A DNA stretch of 64,000 nucleotides from contig NZ_WTPY01000014.1 of assembly GCF_011378905.1 (NCBI RefSeq), positions 43,560 through 107,559 on the forward strand, in the 5' to 3' direction. This stretch comes from Paraglaciecola sp. 20A4 (lineage in GTDB: Bacteria > Pseudomonadota > Gammaproteobacteria > Enterobacterales > Alteromonadaceae). The notes under the pieces are model-generated. The model ran no database searches and was not told the DNA's origin. It worked only from the letters and a program-made list of their open reading frames with translations. Positions 37,139 through 46,611 of this stretch are shown here, in pieces (the stretch's first letter is position 1; each line of letters opens with the position of its first letter). The translations under genes and the position numbers were made by a program.

Positions 37139-38812
37139 ATGGCGATTAACATCACTCAAGCAACTGGTATCGTTCAATGGGAGCTATCTCATGAGGCTAC
37201 TTCTGGTCTTGTGGGACTAAACAACCAACATATTCATGAAATAGCCCCCCCAATTCTAACTGGCCTTAGACCGATAAGTTTAGCTGACGGCACAAAGCAC
37301 GTGAGTGTCAAATTGCTTGTTAAAGCGAATGCAATCATAGACAAACTTGATCTTATTCTGAGTGCAAACCGTGCCGATTCAATCAAAGCTAAACAAGTAG
37401 CAGATGTTAGAGTCGCAGAAGGCGACAATGAATCGATTATCATTGATTTTGGCATGATGCTAACGGTCAACTCAGTGAGTATTGCAACAGGTTACTCAAT
37501 CTCAACGATATACCCTTGGTTAGGTACAAAATTTGATAAGAGTGATCCGCTTTTCGAGGGAGATGGCGTTCTTACTCATAATTCGGTTTCTTTTTCAGAT
37601 GTAAAAACACAACGCCTAATGCTTACTTTGGGTAGTGGCCAAAATGCAGCGGAAGTTATTGATTTTATTAATTTATCATTACCAGATTTACCGTCTGGAC
37701 TCACGTTATGTCTTAATGGCGATCAACCGATTTGGCAGCACGACCCGATGGTACAGTTGGGGATCAGTGAAGATATAACTGATGACGGATGGAATTCCCT
37801 AGGACAACGCAGAGTTTCGTTAGCAAGTTCAGTTGCCCAATATACCCAAGACCCAACAAAATCTGATGATGTTGAACTCGAATTTGTACTCAGTGCAGTT
37901 GTGCCAGGTGCACTCAACATTGAGATTGAATCTGTTGAAACACGCCATATTCATCGCATGTATTTTAACAACAAAAGCGATTTAACTCTGCTTTTTGAGC
38001 GTGAAGCAGAGCAACAACTCGTTATATTTCCCCCTAGCAACGTTACCGAGCCCATAAGCGGGATTGAATTAAGCATTTCCGGCGAGTTAGATGCACTGCG
38101 AGCAATTCCTGCTATAGCCAAAAAGCCAAATGAAATTACTGAATTATCCCTTGGCAACGGCAGAGCTGCTTGTGTCAGGTTAGATGCCAACTTTGGGCTA
38201 GTTGAATTAGCGGCTCTACGGTTTCCTTTTATTGCGGGCCCCAGTGGCGCTGAAGCGAGAGTTATTTTATGGCGCGAAAGTGACGGCATGCCAATGGAAG
38301 CAATAACAAATGCGATAAGTGAACCGATTAACTGGACGGGGTCCGACGAGCAATGGATACGCTTTGATTTTAAAGAGCCCGTCGCTCTGGAAGAAAATGT
38401 CAATATATGGGCTGCTATTAATGTTAATCGAGGTGAGGTCATTTGGAAAATGGCGACGGCAAATGAACGTAATGAATACCCCGTTAGAATTGGCTCACCT
38501 GGAGGCCCATGGAGAGCATTACCAGCGATATTTGGTAGTGGCAGGTCACTAGGCAGTATTGCTGGTAGGGTGCATATGTTGGGCAATGCAGATCAAACGA
38601 AACCTATACCTCCTTTATTAATTTCATTGGATGACGATGAAACACAATTGACACTGACACCAGCAAATGAAAATAGTCGAATTGGACTTGAATTCAACGC
38701 CCAAACCTCTAAGCCTGAAACAGATAGCATAGCGCTTAGAATCGTCAGTCGCAGTCAAGGCAGCATTAAAATTAGTGAGGTTGACGTAATTACTGGAGAG
38801 AAATTGTCATGA
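37139..38812 (+). CDS. Large beta-rich tail accessory protein
   Basis: A 557-residue protein with no family I recognise. The sequence is mainly short beta-strand-like segments without signal peptide or membrane segments; examples are HVSVKLLVKANAIIDKLDLI, WIRFDFKEPVALEENVNIWA and the terminal GSIKISEVDVITGEKLS. The frame is open from 37073, but the ATG giving MAINITQATG is the more natural start; no strong ribosome site is visible for either. It overlaps the collagen-like gene by 4 bases. It is probably a fibre or fibre-attachment protein, by position only. Confidence 0.6.
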   Translation: MAINITQATGIVQWELSHEATSGLVGLNNQHIHEIAPPILTGLRPISLADGTKHVSVKLLVKANAIIDKLDLILSANRADSIKAKQVADVRVAEGDNESIIIDFGMMLTVNSVSIATGYSISTIYPWLGTKFDKSDPLFEGDGVLTHNSVSFSDVKTQRLMLTLGSGQNAAEVIDFINLSLPDLPSGLTLCLNGDQPIWQHDPMVQLGISEDITDDGWNSLGQRRVSLASSVAQYTQDPTKSDDVELEFVLSAVVPGALNIEIESVETRHIHRMYFNNKSDLTLLFEREAEQQLVIFPPSNVTEPISGIELSISGELDALRAIPAIAKKPNEITELSLGNGRAACVRLDANFGLVELAALRFPFIAGPSGAEARVILWRESDGMPMEAITNAISEPINWTGSDEQWIRFDFKEPVALEENVNIWAAINVNRGEVIWKMATANERNEYPVRIGSPGGPWRALPAIFGSGRSLGSIAGRVHMLGNADQTKPIPPLLISLDDDETQLTLTPANENSRIGLEFNAQTSKPETDSIALRIVSRSQGSIKISEVDVITGEKLS

Positions 38813-41085
38813 CACAGGATGCTCATAGTCAGTTTGTAAGCGGTCAAAAAGTTACCGCGCTACATTTGCAACATATGCAAGACAGTTTAAGGGAGGGATT
38901 GGCCGATATTCGAAGTTGTATTGGTTTAGGCAAGGTGGCTTGGGGGCTAAAGGCCGAACTGAAAAATGGCAATATTGAGCTTCAACCAGGCGCCGCCTTT
39001 ACCTTAAATGGCCATCGATTATCGTTAGACAGTATCGCACAAATACCGCTTCCCACTGAAAATAATCCATGGAGTTTGCTGTTAACCGGACTGAATAACG
39101 ATATAGAGTCCCTGCGCCATGACGGTGCGTCGACAATTATTAACCTAATTACTGCAGTGTCAGTGCAACCCCAAGCTGATGTAGATGGTGCTTCAATTGT
39201 CATCGCCTCAATCGACGTGCAAGAGGGGGAAGCGGTATTGACGCAAAATCCTGAATTATTTGCCGCAACAGGTAATCACAATCATAGCGGACAATGGCAT
39301 CAAAATAGTTTAGGGCAATGGCTTTTCGATGGCAGTGCCTTGGAAGATCACAGCGACATTCCCGGTATTCCTGGCCCGAAAGGTGATCTTGGCCCGATTG
39401 GACCGCAAGGAGCACAGGGCGATATTGGGCCACAGGGTCAGGTAGGGGCGATGGGTCCACAAGGGGCTAATGGTGAGCGAGGTGAAAGAGGGCCGCAAGG
39501 AGAACGTGGACTGCAAGGTATTCCCGGTGAAAAGGGCCCAGCTGGGATCCCCGGCGCGATAGGTGAGGTTGGCCCTGCTGGTGAAAAAGGCAGCGCAGGC
39601 GAACGTGGCTTAACAGGTTTAGCGGGTACAGCAGGTCAACGAGGTCCGATTGGCTTAAAAGGCGACCCTGGTCCACAAGGGAAAATCGGATTAATAGGGC
39701 CAAAAGGCGATATTGGTGACGTAGGAACATCCGGGGCTCAGGGGCCAAAAGGTGATGCTGGGCCGCAGGGAAAAGCGGGTGACAAAGGCGTAAAAGGTGA
39801 CAAGGGTGATATTGGCGGGACGGGTGTTCAAGGATTGAAAGGTGATATTGGGCCTCAAGGTAAAATCGGAGCGACAGGGGCGATAGGACCCCAAGGTCCC
39901 GTTGGCGTTAAAGGTGAAATTGGGCCTCAAGGCAAAATCGGTGCGAGAGGGGATGTAGGCCCTCAGGGCAAAATCGGAGCAACGGGTGAAACTGGATTAC
40001 CAGGCAAAATAGGTAAGACAGGTGATACCGGCCCCCAAGGTAAGGTTGGTGAAATAGGTGACACTGGGCCTCAAGGTCAAGTTGGCGTTAAAGGTGATGC
40101 AGGGCCTCAGGGAAAAATCGGCGCCAAAGGGGAAAAAGGTGACAAGGGTGATACCGGCTCTGTTGGTATTCAAGGGCCAAAAGGTGACATTGGGCCTCAA
40201 GGAAAGATTGGAGCAACAGGCGGTATTGGGCTTCAGGGGAATATCGGTGCTAAAGGTGAAATCGGGCCCCAAGGAAAAGTTGGCGAAAAAGGTGACGCAG
40301 GACCACAGGGCAAGACTGGGGCAACAGGCGCGATTGGGCCCCAAGGAAAAGTTGGTGAAAAAGGTGATGCTGGGCCACAAGGCAAGGTTGGTGAAAAAGG
40401 TGATATAGGACCACAAGGTAAGACTGGCGCAACAGGTGCTGTCGGGCCCGAAGGTAAAACAGGCGCAAAGGGTGAAGTTGGGCCGCAAGGCAAGGTTGGC
40501 GAAAAAGGTGATATAGGACCACAGGGCAAGACTGGTGCTGTCGGACCAGAAGGCCAAACTGGCCCTATTGGGAAAATGGGACCCGCAGGGGCAAAAGGAG
40601 AGCAAGGTACACCAGGTGAAGGGCTAAACCCAGATTGGCCAGCCATTAATAAAGTAAGTTGGCCTCATAATGGGCGAGTTTCTGCTGAAGATGCCATTCA
40701 AATATTAAGTCGTTTGAATGTGGTGATGTCCACAAGTATGTCACCAGAAACTACGAATGCACAGCCACAGGTTATTCAAGTTTTATTTGAACCTGGATTC
40801 AATCAACAGCTTATTCTGATGCAAATGGCTTATATCCAAGGGGATTGCAAATTAGCAGCGCAAAAAATTGATTGGAGACCACGAGGGGATACCAGTCAAT
40901 TGATAAAGATTTTTTCGGGCAGTGGCGGACGCGTCTTTATTCGAGTTCATTGCAACGGACTTTTAGATTCCGATAAAAGACCCTTTTCCGCGAGTTGCGA
41001 TGTATTGCATGGTACGCAAACGCCGCATATACCCGGTGGTGTATTGGAAAGTTGGTTTACTATAGGTAGTACAACAGATGTCTGA
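38809..41085 (+). CDS. Collagen-like tail fibre protein
   Basis: A 758-residue protein with three parts. The N-terminal head (1-185) includes FVSGQKVTALHLQHMQDSLR, an attachment-like helix, and beta strands. An uninterrupted collagen region of about 140 Gly-X-Y triplets follows (residues 186-604). The globular C-terminus has about 150 residues. Repeating units such as GPQGKVGEKGD, with Lys/Asp and Lys/Glu pairs, are typical of stable bacterial and phage collagen triple helices. Such rods serve as fibres in phages. It overlaps both neighbours and ends inside the sortilin-like gene start. Confidence 0.85.
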   Translation: MTQDAHSQFVSGQKVTALHLQHMQDSLREGLADIRSCIGLGKVAWGLKAELKNGNIELQPGAAFTLNGHRLSLDSIAQIPLPTENNPWSLLLTGLNNDIESLRHDGASTIINLITAVSVQPQADVDGASIVIASIDVQEGEAVLTQNPELFAATGNHNHSGQWHQNSLGQWLFDGSALEDHSDIPGIPGPKGDLGPIGPQGAQGDIGPQGQVGAMGPQGANGERGERGPQGERGLQGIPGEKGPAGIPGAIGEVGPAGEKGSAGERGLTGLAGTAGQRGPIGLKGDPGPQGKIGLIGPKGDIGDVGTSGAQGPKGDAGPQGKAGDKGVKGDKGDIGGTGVQGLKGDIGPQGKIGATGAIGPQGPVGVKGEIGPQGKIGARGDVGPQGKIGATGETGLPGKIGKTGDTGPQGKVGEIGDTGPQGQVGVKGDAGPQGKIGAKGEKGDKGDTGSVGIQGPKGDIGPQGKIGATGGIGLQGNIGAKGEIGPQGKVGEKGDAGPQGKTGATGAIGPQGKVGEKGDAGPQGKVGEKGDIGPQGKTGATGAVGPEGKTGAKGEVGPQGKVGEKGDIGPQGKTGAVGPEGQTGPIGKMGPAGAKGEQGTPGEGLNPDWPAINKVSWPHNGRVSAEDAIQILSRLNVVMSTSMSPETTNAQPQVIQVLFEPGFNQQLILMQMAYIQGDCKLAAQKIDWRPRGDTSQLIKIFSGSGGRVFIRVHCNGLLDSDKRPFSASCDVLHGTQTPHIPGGVLESWFTIGSTTDV
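39364..40623 (+). repeat. Collagen-encoding repeat tract
   Basis: About 140 consecutive Gly-X-Y triplets encoded by 9-bp units, with higher-order units of roughly 27-54 bp containing GGCCTCAAGG-like and AAAGGTGA-like segments. All glycines stay in phase from end to end. Such tracts change length by recombination. Confidence 0.9.
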
Positions 41086-44000
41086 TGAACTTGACCCAAA
41101 AGATAATCCCAGTAAACGCGTGCAGCAGATTCTGCATCGAACCGGAACCGTTACTCCCTGGGATTTTAGTCGACTAACCGACGAAGCTATTACGCATGCT
41201 TCAGAAGCTGTTCGTGTCGATGCTGCCAATGCTAATTTGAATTGGCGTCCATTGGGTCCAAGAAATACCGGTGGCCGTATAAGGTGCCTTGCTCAAGACG
41301 AAAGAAATCCCCAAACGATATACGCAGGTAGTGCCCAAGGAGGTCTATGGCGAACGCGTGACATTGGTGACAGTTGGACTGTATTAGATAATTTCACCTC
41401 TCCAAATTCCCGCCAAGCATTGGCAATCGGTGCTATTGGTTTGAGCTACAGTAACCCTGAGATTATATATATTGGAACCGGTGAGCCAACGAGAGATTCC
41501 GCCGGTGGTGTTAGGGATATACCTGGAAATGGATTATTTCGTTCAACCGATTTCGGTGCCAAATTTACCCGTATCGATCACCCAGACCCTACTTCTGGCG
41601 TGTTAGGTTTCGGGCAATTCGAATCTATTGTGGTTGACCCGTGGGAGCCTAGTCGATTCTGGATTGCCTCATCAGATGGTGGTATGGGCCGCGGAACGCC
41701 GCCGGCTATAAGCGGAGCATTACCCGTTCTTCATAAAGACGAAGTACGTCATGCATCAGCGCCAGCGGCGGGTACGCAACAAGCAACAGAGATTATGATT
41801 GATTTTGGGCGATCACGTACAACACCTTCTAAGATAGTGACTGTGTACGTTGCAATATGGGGGAGTGGTATTTACCGCGCAAAGTATAATCGAATCATTG
41901 ATGCTTATGAGAACACAGGGGGAGATATATGGACTGACATTACGCCACCTTTTTCAGGTTCGTACACACGTATTAAATTGACTCAATGTCGCGGACAACC
42001 CAATTGGATTGGCGCAGTATTCGCAGACAATAATAACGCAGCGTCCCATGTTTTTATCTCAGATGACCGAGGTGAACATTGGATTGATACTGGCGCAAGA
42101 GCGGGAGATACAGGGACTCAAGCTAGATATGATTTAATGTTTGGTATGCACCCTACCAATCCTTCTATTTTTGCCGTTGGCATACTCGACGTTTTTTTAG
42201 GTCGATACAATTCTAATACTAGCAATACCACATGGACAAAAATTCTCGATTGGAAACAACACGATCTGGGCGACCGAGCACAACATGCAGATCAACATGA
42301 TATTTTATTCGATATGGCTAATCCCATGCGAATTTGGGTTGGTAACGACGGTGGTGTATCAACTTCATCTGATCTTGGACAACACTGGACCGAACGAGGC
42401 CTAGGCATTAATGCGGCTCAATTCTTTGATATCACTACGCACCCTACATATCCGTACATTTATGCTGGTGGTTTACAGGACAATGGGACTTGGCTGAGTT
42501 ATGGCGGTCAGACGTGGCACTATGTGTATGGTGGGGATGGAGGCGAAGTCGCTTTTCAAGTGGGCGATCCAAGGCAATTCTACGCCTGCTGGTTTCCAGG
42601 GTCTGCTGTGCCGGGCAATGAGTGGGGGGTTGTGCGAGTTTTAGTGCGAAGCACAACAAACCTTTTTGGCAGTGCTAGATACATGAATCGTCTACCTGAT
42701 GTTCCACAATCTGGTGTTCATGATGTGGTCAATCAATCTACGCTTAGTTATCCCTTCACTAGTGTGACACATCCAGGTTTATTTACTGGTGTATTAGCGC
42801 ACCATCCTATTCGACCAAATAATATTTTAATCGGCAGGGAGGGAGGCGCTTATTCCACGACAGATGGAATTGCGTTTACACATCTGAATAATTTGGGAAT
42901 TGGGTCAACTGAAAAAATTACGAAAATTGTTTATTCCCCGCAAAATCCAGATACATCTTGGTGGGCTGCAACACATATTGGCGAGTTGTATTTAACCAAT
43001 GATGCCAATATGTCGGCTTGGGCCAATGTTTCACCACCTGCTTTAGCAGGGTTTAACGCAACAATAACAGGGGTGGCTATTAACCCAAACAATGATGCTA
43101 TTGTGGCTGTTACGGCTACAGTAAGAGCCAGAACGCCTAATGATGTAAGTCAGGGAATGATTTTTATATCGGGAGATACAGGGGGAAATTGGCAGGAAAT
43201 TAGTGGGAGACTTCCCCCTAATGCTAGTGTTGCTAATGATCAATTTAGCCCATCTGCTGCCACGGCTATTGTATTCGACCCTTCAAGTTCCGCTACCGTC
43301 ACTGACACACAAATTATCTACTGCGGATGCATGGCTGGCGTTTATGTGATCCGCAATGCGATTGCACCAACAGCCGTATCAATTGCCGCTGGAACTTCGT
43401 TTTCACCGCTGTGGCGCACATTCAATGGCAACTTACCGTTGGCTTTAATATTTGATTTAGAGGCTATTAAATATACTGATGGCTCCGGGCAACCGCAAAG
43501 GTTACTACGCTGTGCTACCCACGCTCGTGGTGCATACGAATGTGATTTGGCAGGTAGCAAGCAAGTATATTTGTTGATCCGCGACAACATAGTTGACGAT
43601 GGAAAAACGTATGCCGTGACTCATCAAGTACCAAATAATCATGATCCCAGAATGACACCTGGAATGTCTGCGGTAATGGTACGCGATCGTTCCATTGATA
43701 TCCGCATCGATACCCCTCCATTTCGATTTCTAGGTCCTGTCCTTGACGGTCTCGAAATGGACGAACAAATGCGTAGCACTATATTAAAAGTAGGCATGAT
43801 GAATATCATCTATGTGCAACTCCATAATAATGGTTATGGGATAACCAATAGCGCTGAATTACATTTATTTTGGGCAACAGTGCCTGCAACACCACCGGAT
43901 CTTCAAGCGGACTTTTGGACACAATTTCCCAATGTGCTCGATGGTGGTACTTGGCAAAAAATCGATAGTGTGGAGATTAATTATCTAGAGTCAGGGCAAC

Positions 44001-44737
44001 CTCGCGTGATGGCGTTTAATTGGCATGTACCAGGCGAACTCACTGGGAATGTCGCTCTGTTAGCAGTCGCCTCTGACTCAATTCATGATCCACTAGATAT
44101 CAGTGTGTTGGGTAATGTTGTTGACCCAGCTCAAGCCGCTAGTTTTATTGGACAGGAACGACGCACAGCGTTATTTATTTCACCGGTTACACCATCGCCT
44201 GCCAACGCTTCTATGAGAGATGGATTTGACGATACCGGATTATTTGGTGAAACCGCATGGGGAACTCAAAGCCACGATATTATTGTGGTTCAAGCTGCCC
44301 AAGGTGATCCTGACACTGCATTTGCTGACATGAATGACAAACGTATTGCCGATGTGCTCGATGGCAGCGAAACAAATCATATTTACGTACGCGCGCGTAA
44401 TCAAGGGGGCACGGTTTTAAACAATGCCGAGGTTGAAGTATTTAGAATCCCCGTCAGCTCATTGCAAGACCCACATTCATGGGTATCATTAGGAACGGCA
44501 ACGCTTACCACCATAGCGGCAAAATCTAGCGCTATCTTCCCAGCAATAACTTGGGCAAATCCACCGGATCCCGCGCCAGATAAATATTACGTATTAATAG
44601 CACTGATCCAAGGTGACGAAGATGCAAGGCCTGATTTCATCGCCAGAGTTGCGTCTATTCAAACATTCTGGAAACTACTACTTGAAGATGCAGACAGTGG
44701 AAACGCTGTCGTCAGAGGACTGAATTGGCAAGCCTAA
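41078..44737 (+). CDS. Sortilin/BNR-repeat beta-propeller protein, probable receptor-binding adhesin
   Basis: A 1,219-residue protein. The N-terminal 850 residues contain repeated Asp-box/BNR-like units such as IYAGSAQGGLWRTRDIGDSW, GNGLFRSTDFGAKFTRI, HVFISDDRGEHWIDTG and VSTSSDLGQHWTERGLG, as in sortilin (VPS10) ten-blade propellers and glycoside-binding proteins. Two beta-sandwich domains (about 860-1215) follow, including LVLLRIND-like and GSETNHIYVRARNQGG segments. No signal peptide is present, so export by a Sec route is unlikely, consistent with a particle component. It is the last gene of the operon, where receptor-binding proteins usually lie. Confidence 0.78.
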   Translation: MSDELDPKDNPSKRVQQILHRTGTVTPWDFSRLTDEAITHASEAVRVDAANANLNWRPLGPRNTGGRIRCLAQDERNPQTIYAGSAQGGLWRTRDIGDSWTVLDNFTSPNSRQALAIGAIGLSYSNPEIIYIGTGEPTRDSAGGVRDIPGNGLFRSTDFGAKFTRIDHPDPTSGVLGFGQFESIVVDPWEPSRFWIASSDGGMGRGTPPAISGALPVLHKDEVRHASAPAAGTQQATEIMIDFGRSRTTPSKIVTVYVAIWGSGIYRAKYNRIIDAYENTGGDIWTDITPPFSGSYTRIKLTQCRGQPNWIGAVFADNNNAASHVFISDDRGEHWIDTGARAGDTGTQARYDLMFGMHPTNPSIFAVGILDVFLGRYNSNTSNTTWTKILDWKQHDLGDRAQHADQHDILFDMANPMRIWVGNDGGVSTSSDLGQHWTERGLGINAAQFFDITTHPTYPYIYAGGLQDNGTWLSYGGQTWHYVYGGDGGEVAFQVGDPRQFYACWFPGSAVPGNEWGVVRVLVRSTTNLFGSARYMNRLPDVPQSGVHDVVNQSTLSYPFTSVTHPGLFTGVLAHHPIRPNNILIGREGGAYSTTDGIAFTHLNNLGIGSTEKITKIVYSPQNPDTSWWAATHIGELYLTNDANMSAWANVSPPALAGFNATITGVAINPNNDAIVAVTATVRARTPNDVSQGMIFISGDTGGNWQEISGRLPPNASVANDQFSPSAATAIVFDPSSSATVTDTQIIYCGCMAGVYVIRNAIAPTAVSIAAGTSFSPLWRTFNGNLPLALIFDLEAIKYTDGSGQPQRLLRCATHARGAYECDLAGSKQVYLLIRDNIVDDGKTYAVTHQVPNNHDPRMTPGMSAVMVRDRSIDIRIDTPPFRFLGPVLDGLEMDEQMRSTILKVGMMNIIYVQLHNNGYGITNSAELHLFWATVPATPPDLQADFWTQFPNVLDGGTWQKIDSVEINYLESGQPRVMAFNWHVPGELTGNVALLAVASDSIHDPLDISVLGNVVDPAQAASFIGQERRTALFISPVTPSPANASMRDGFDDTGLFGETAWGTQSHDIIVVQAAQGDPDTAFADMNDKRIADVLDGSETNHIYVRARNQGGTVLNNAEVEVFRIPVSSLQDPHSWVSLGTATLTTIAAKSSAIFPAITWANPPDPAPDKYYVLIALIQGDEDARPDFIARVASIQTFWKLLLEDADSGNAVVRGLNWQA

Positions 44738-44823
44738 GCTAAGCTACCAAGTGGAAAACCAGACATTCGAATAACTGCCAAAAAGTGATTTTTATAAATG
44801 CAACGTTAGCAAAAAATCATGAC

Positions 44824-45018
44824 TTATTTCTTTAGCAACTTATGTAAGAGCTGAACTGACGCATCAATTACAAACCAGGTGGCGAGAAAAGCGATGACTT
44901 CCAAACCAAAACTGCCGAATTTGTAAAATGTGTTCGCTAAAAGGAAAGAAACAAAAAAGATAGGCATCTGCTCTAACAACAACTCTCGATTAGAAATAGC
45001 GCGTAAAAAAGTAAACAT
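44824..45018 (-). CDS. Small membrane protein
   Basis: A 64-residue protein with two hydrophobic segments (MPIFFVSFLLANTFY and LEVIAFLATWFVIDASV) and a basic C-terminus (HKLLKK). I start at the ATG preceded by AAAGGTG eight bases upstream; a GTG three codons earlier is in frame. The good ribosome site favours a real gene. Function unknown. It lies on the minus strand downstream of the original ssrA gene. Confidence 0.55.
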   Translation of the reverse strand: MFTFLRAISNRELLLEQMPIFFVSFLLANTFYKFGSFGLEVIAFLATWFVIDASVQLLHKLLKK

Positions 45019-45310
45019 AACAAACACCTTTAAGTTGTTTTTAGATACTTAAAGCGTAGTCAATATGGTTGTTCCAAGCAAACCTCTGGAGTGCAAAATA
45101 TACCTTAAAATAGATAAAATAACGCAGTCAAAAGAATAAGGAAATTGCAGCTTATTGAGTAGATGGAAAACATATCACCTAAGATATTTATAGTTACATG
45201 GCCATATACAACTAGCACTAGCTTAATCAATAAATAAATCAATTATTCAGGTGCCCTTTAGCTGCGATGATGGGGGAAGGGCGTCATATAAACATACTGC
45301 TCTTAAACGC

Positions 45311-45342
45311 AAAAAGGCTCTTCATTTCTGAAGAGCCTTTTT
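45311..45342. terminator. Terminator of the original ssrA gene
   Basis: AAAAAGGCTCTTCA (45311-45324) pairs perfectly with TGAAGAGCCTTTTT (45329-45342) around TTTC, with A- and T-runs built into both arms. On the minus strand it follows the tmRNA 3' end by six bases, as expected for ssrA. Confidence 0.88.
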
Positions 45343-45348
45343 GCGATT

Positions 45349-45368
45349 TGGTGGAGCTGGCGGGAGTC
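45349..45368 (-). other. Attachment-site remnant: 3' end of ssrA (tmRNA)
   Basis: Read on the minus strand this is GACTCCCGCCAGCTCCACCA. Nineteen of the 20 bases match the conserved tmRNA 3' end (T-stem, acceptor stem and CCA). Beyond position 45368 the similarity stops inside the T-loop, so the rest of the gene is absent. This is the pattern left when a tyrosine-integrase element inserts into ssrA: the element carries a copy that restores the gene at its far end. The far end is not in the window. Confidence 0.8.
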
Positions 45369-46611
45369 TTGTATCTGGATTAACTATTTGATATTAAATG
45401 TTTTATCTAAGGTTTAAATGTGATGGTACTACTTATGGTACTTCTAAAATATTTTTACAATGCTAAATCTAATATCATCATACTCTGCTCTTCATAGTTC
45501 GGAACATATTTTTTTATATTGTGATTTTAATTGCCACGTAAATAGAAGTTAATTTAAAGAAGTTTTGTGAGGTCAGCAAGCAGACTCACTCGATAAAAAT
45601 TTTCATACTAGCTGATTTCTCTGTTTTCTAAAATATGCTTTTTTTGAAGTTTGTTACTTGTAAGTAAAATCGCCATGACTTTATCTGCAGATCTAGACTA
45701 AATCAACTACCAACATTGTGAGCAACGACTTTTAAGGCACGTATTAATGTCATTCAGCTCTAATCGGCAGGTGACATATTCGGATGATGGTGCGACTGCT
45801 TCATTGGACAATGCCATCAATATTGAAAGCCGTTGAACAAATTGTAAAAGAGTAATTGAGAATATAGAATATTTGGCCGTTATTGATGACAACTCAACAG
45901 CATCTATTTAGAGAAAGATGTTTTATAGCCTGATAATTATCTATACCTCCCCAAGTCCTCTTTTGATGTCTGCCTTGAGTTGCTTGATTGGACGGAAGCC
46001 TTTGGCGCAAAGCTTATCTGGGCCTTAGAAGTTTATGGTAATTTAACCAAATCTATCCTATGTATGGAAATTAGAGTCTGGTAAGAAGCAGCTGTAAATT
46101 AACTGCCTTCATTCTGGCTAATCTTCTTATTTCGCTAATTGAGTAATACACATTTTTTTGTGTGGAATTTCTTCGTTTACGTAGTGAATTTATCCTTTCA
46201 AAATATATATATGGTAGAGTTTCTGACAAAATTTTTCACCATGCTGTTGTTTCAGGCAAACGTTAATGTGATACCTGCAATTTCAACTTGATGGCCATTA
46301 AAGTCAAACACTCAGAAGGGCCAGATAAAGAAAGTAGTATGAACGAGAAAGAGGAAAATATTGTTTAATCCCTTATCCACAAATAGTTAATTACCCTAAA
46401 GCTATTGAACTTGATTATTATACAGATTAAAGGTGCTCATCTAGCTATTACAACAGCACTTGTAGATTATTTATTAGGACACTTGAATTTTGATTATACT
46501 GGATAATCAAGTTTAAAATTGGGTGAATATCAGTTGTGGCTTAGAGAAAAACAAATATTATACGGTGCATAAAAGTTAGCTATTGCACAAGGTTGCAAAG
46601 TAGGAAATTAA
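45369..46611. other. Island edge region without confident genes
   Basis: About 1.24 kb of A/T-rich DNA between the att remnant and brxA. It contains a direct repeat GGTACT...GGTACT near 45424-45443. A minus-strand 61-codon frame (45707-45892, TTG start, no convincing ribosome site) may be a gene fragment. No integrase and no BrxR/WYL regulator is visible. The last 200 bases must hold the BREX promoter. Confidence 0.5.

Noticed and set aside
39364..40623. CRISPR-like repeat array
   Set aside because: The periodicity is 9 bp and codon-phased, without spacers; it encodes collagen triplets.
39200..40646. Several long minus-strand frames (up to about 200 codons) opposite the collagen tract
   Set aside because: They arise because the reverse complement of Gly-X-Y codons lacks stops; they are repetitive, lack ribosome sites and lie opposite a clearly coding gene.
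18395..44737. Complete prophage
   Set aside because: No terminase, portal, capsid, replication, integrase or lysis genes occur; only tail-type structural genes are present.
45707..45892. Minus-strand 61-codon frame at the island edge
   Set aside because: TTG start, no convincing ribosome site and no family recognised; mentioned only as a possible fragment in the edge region.
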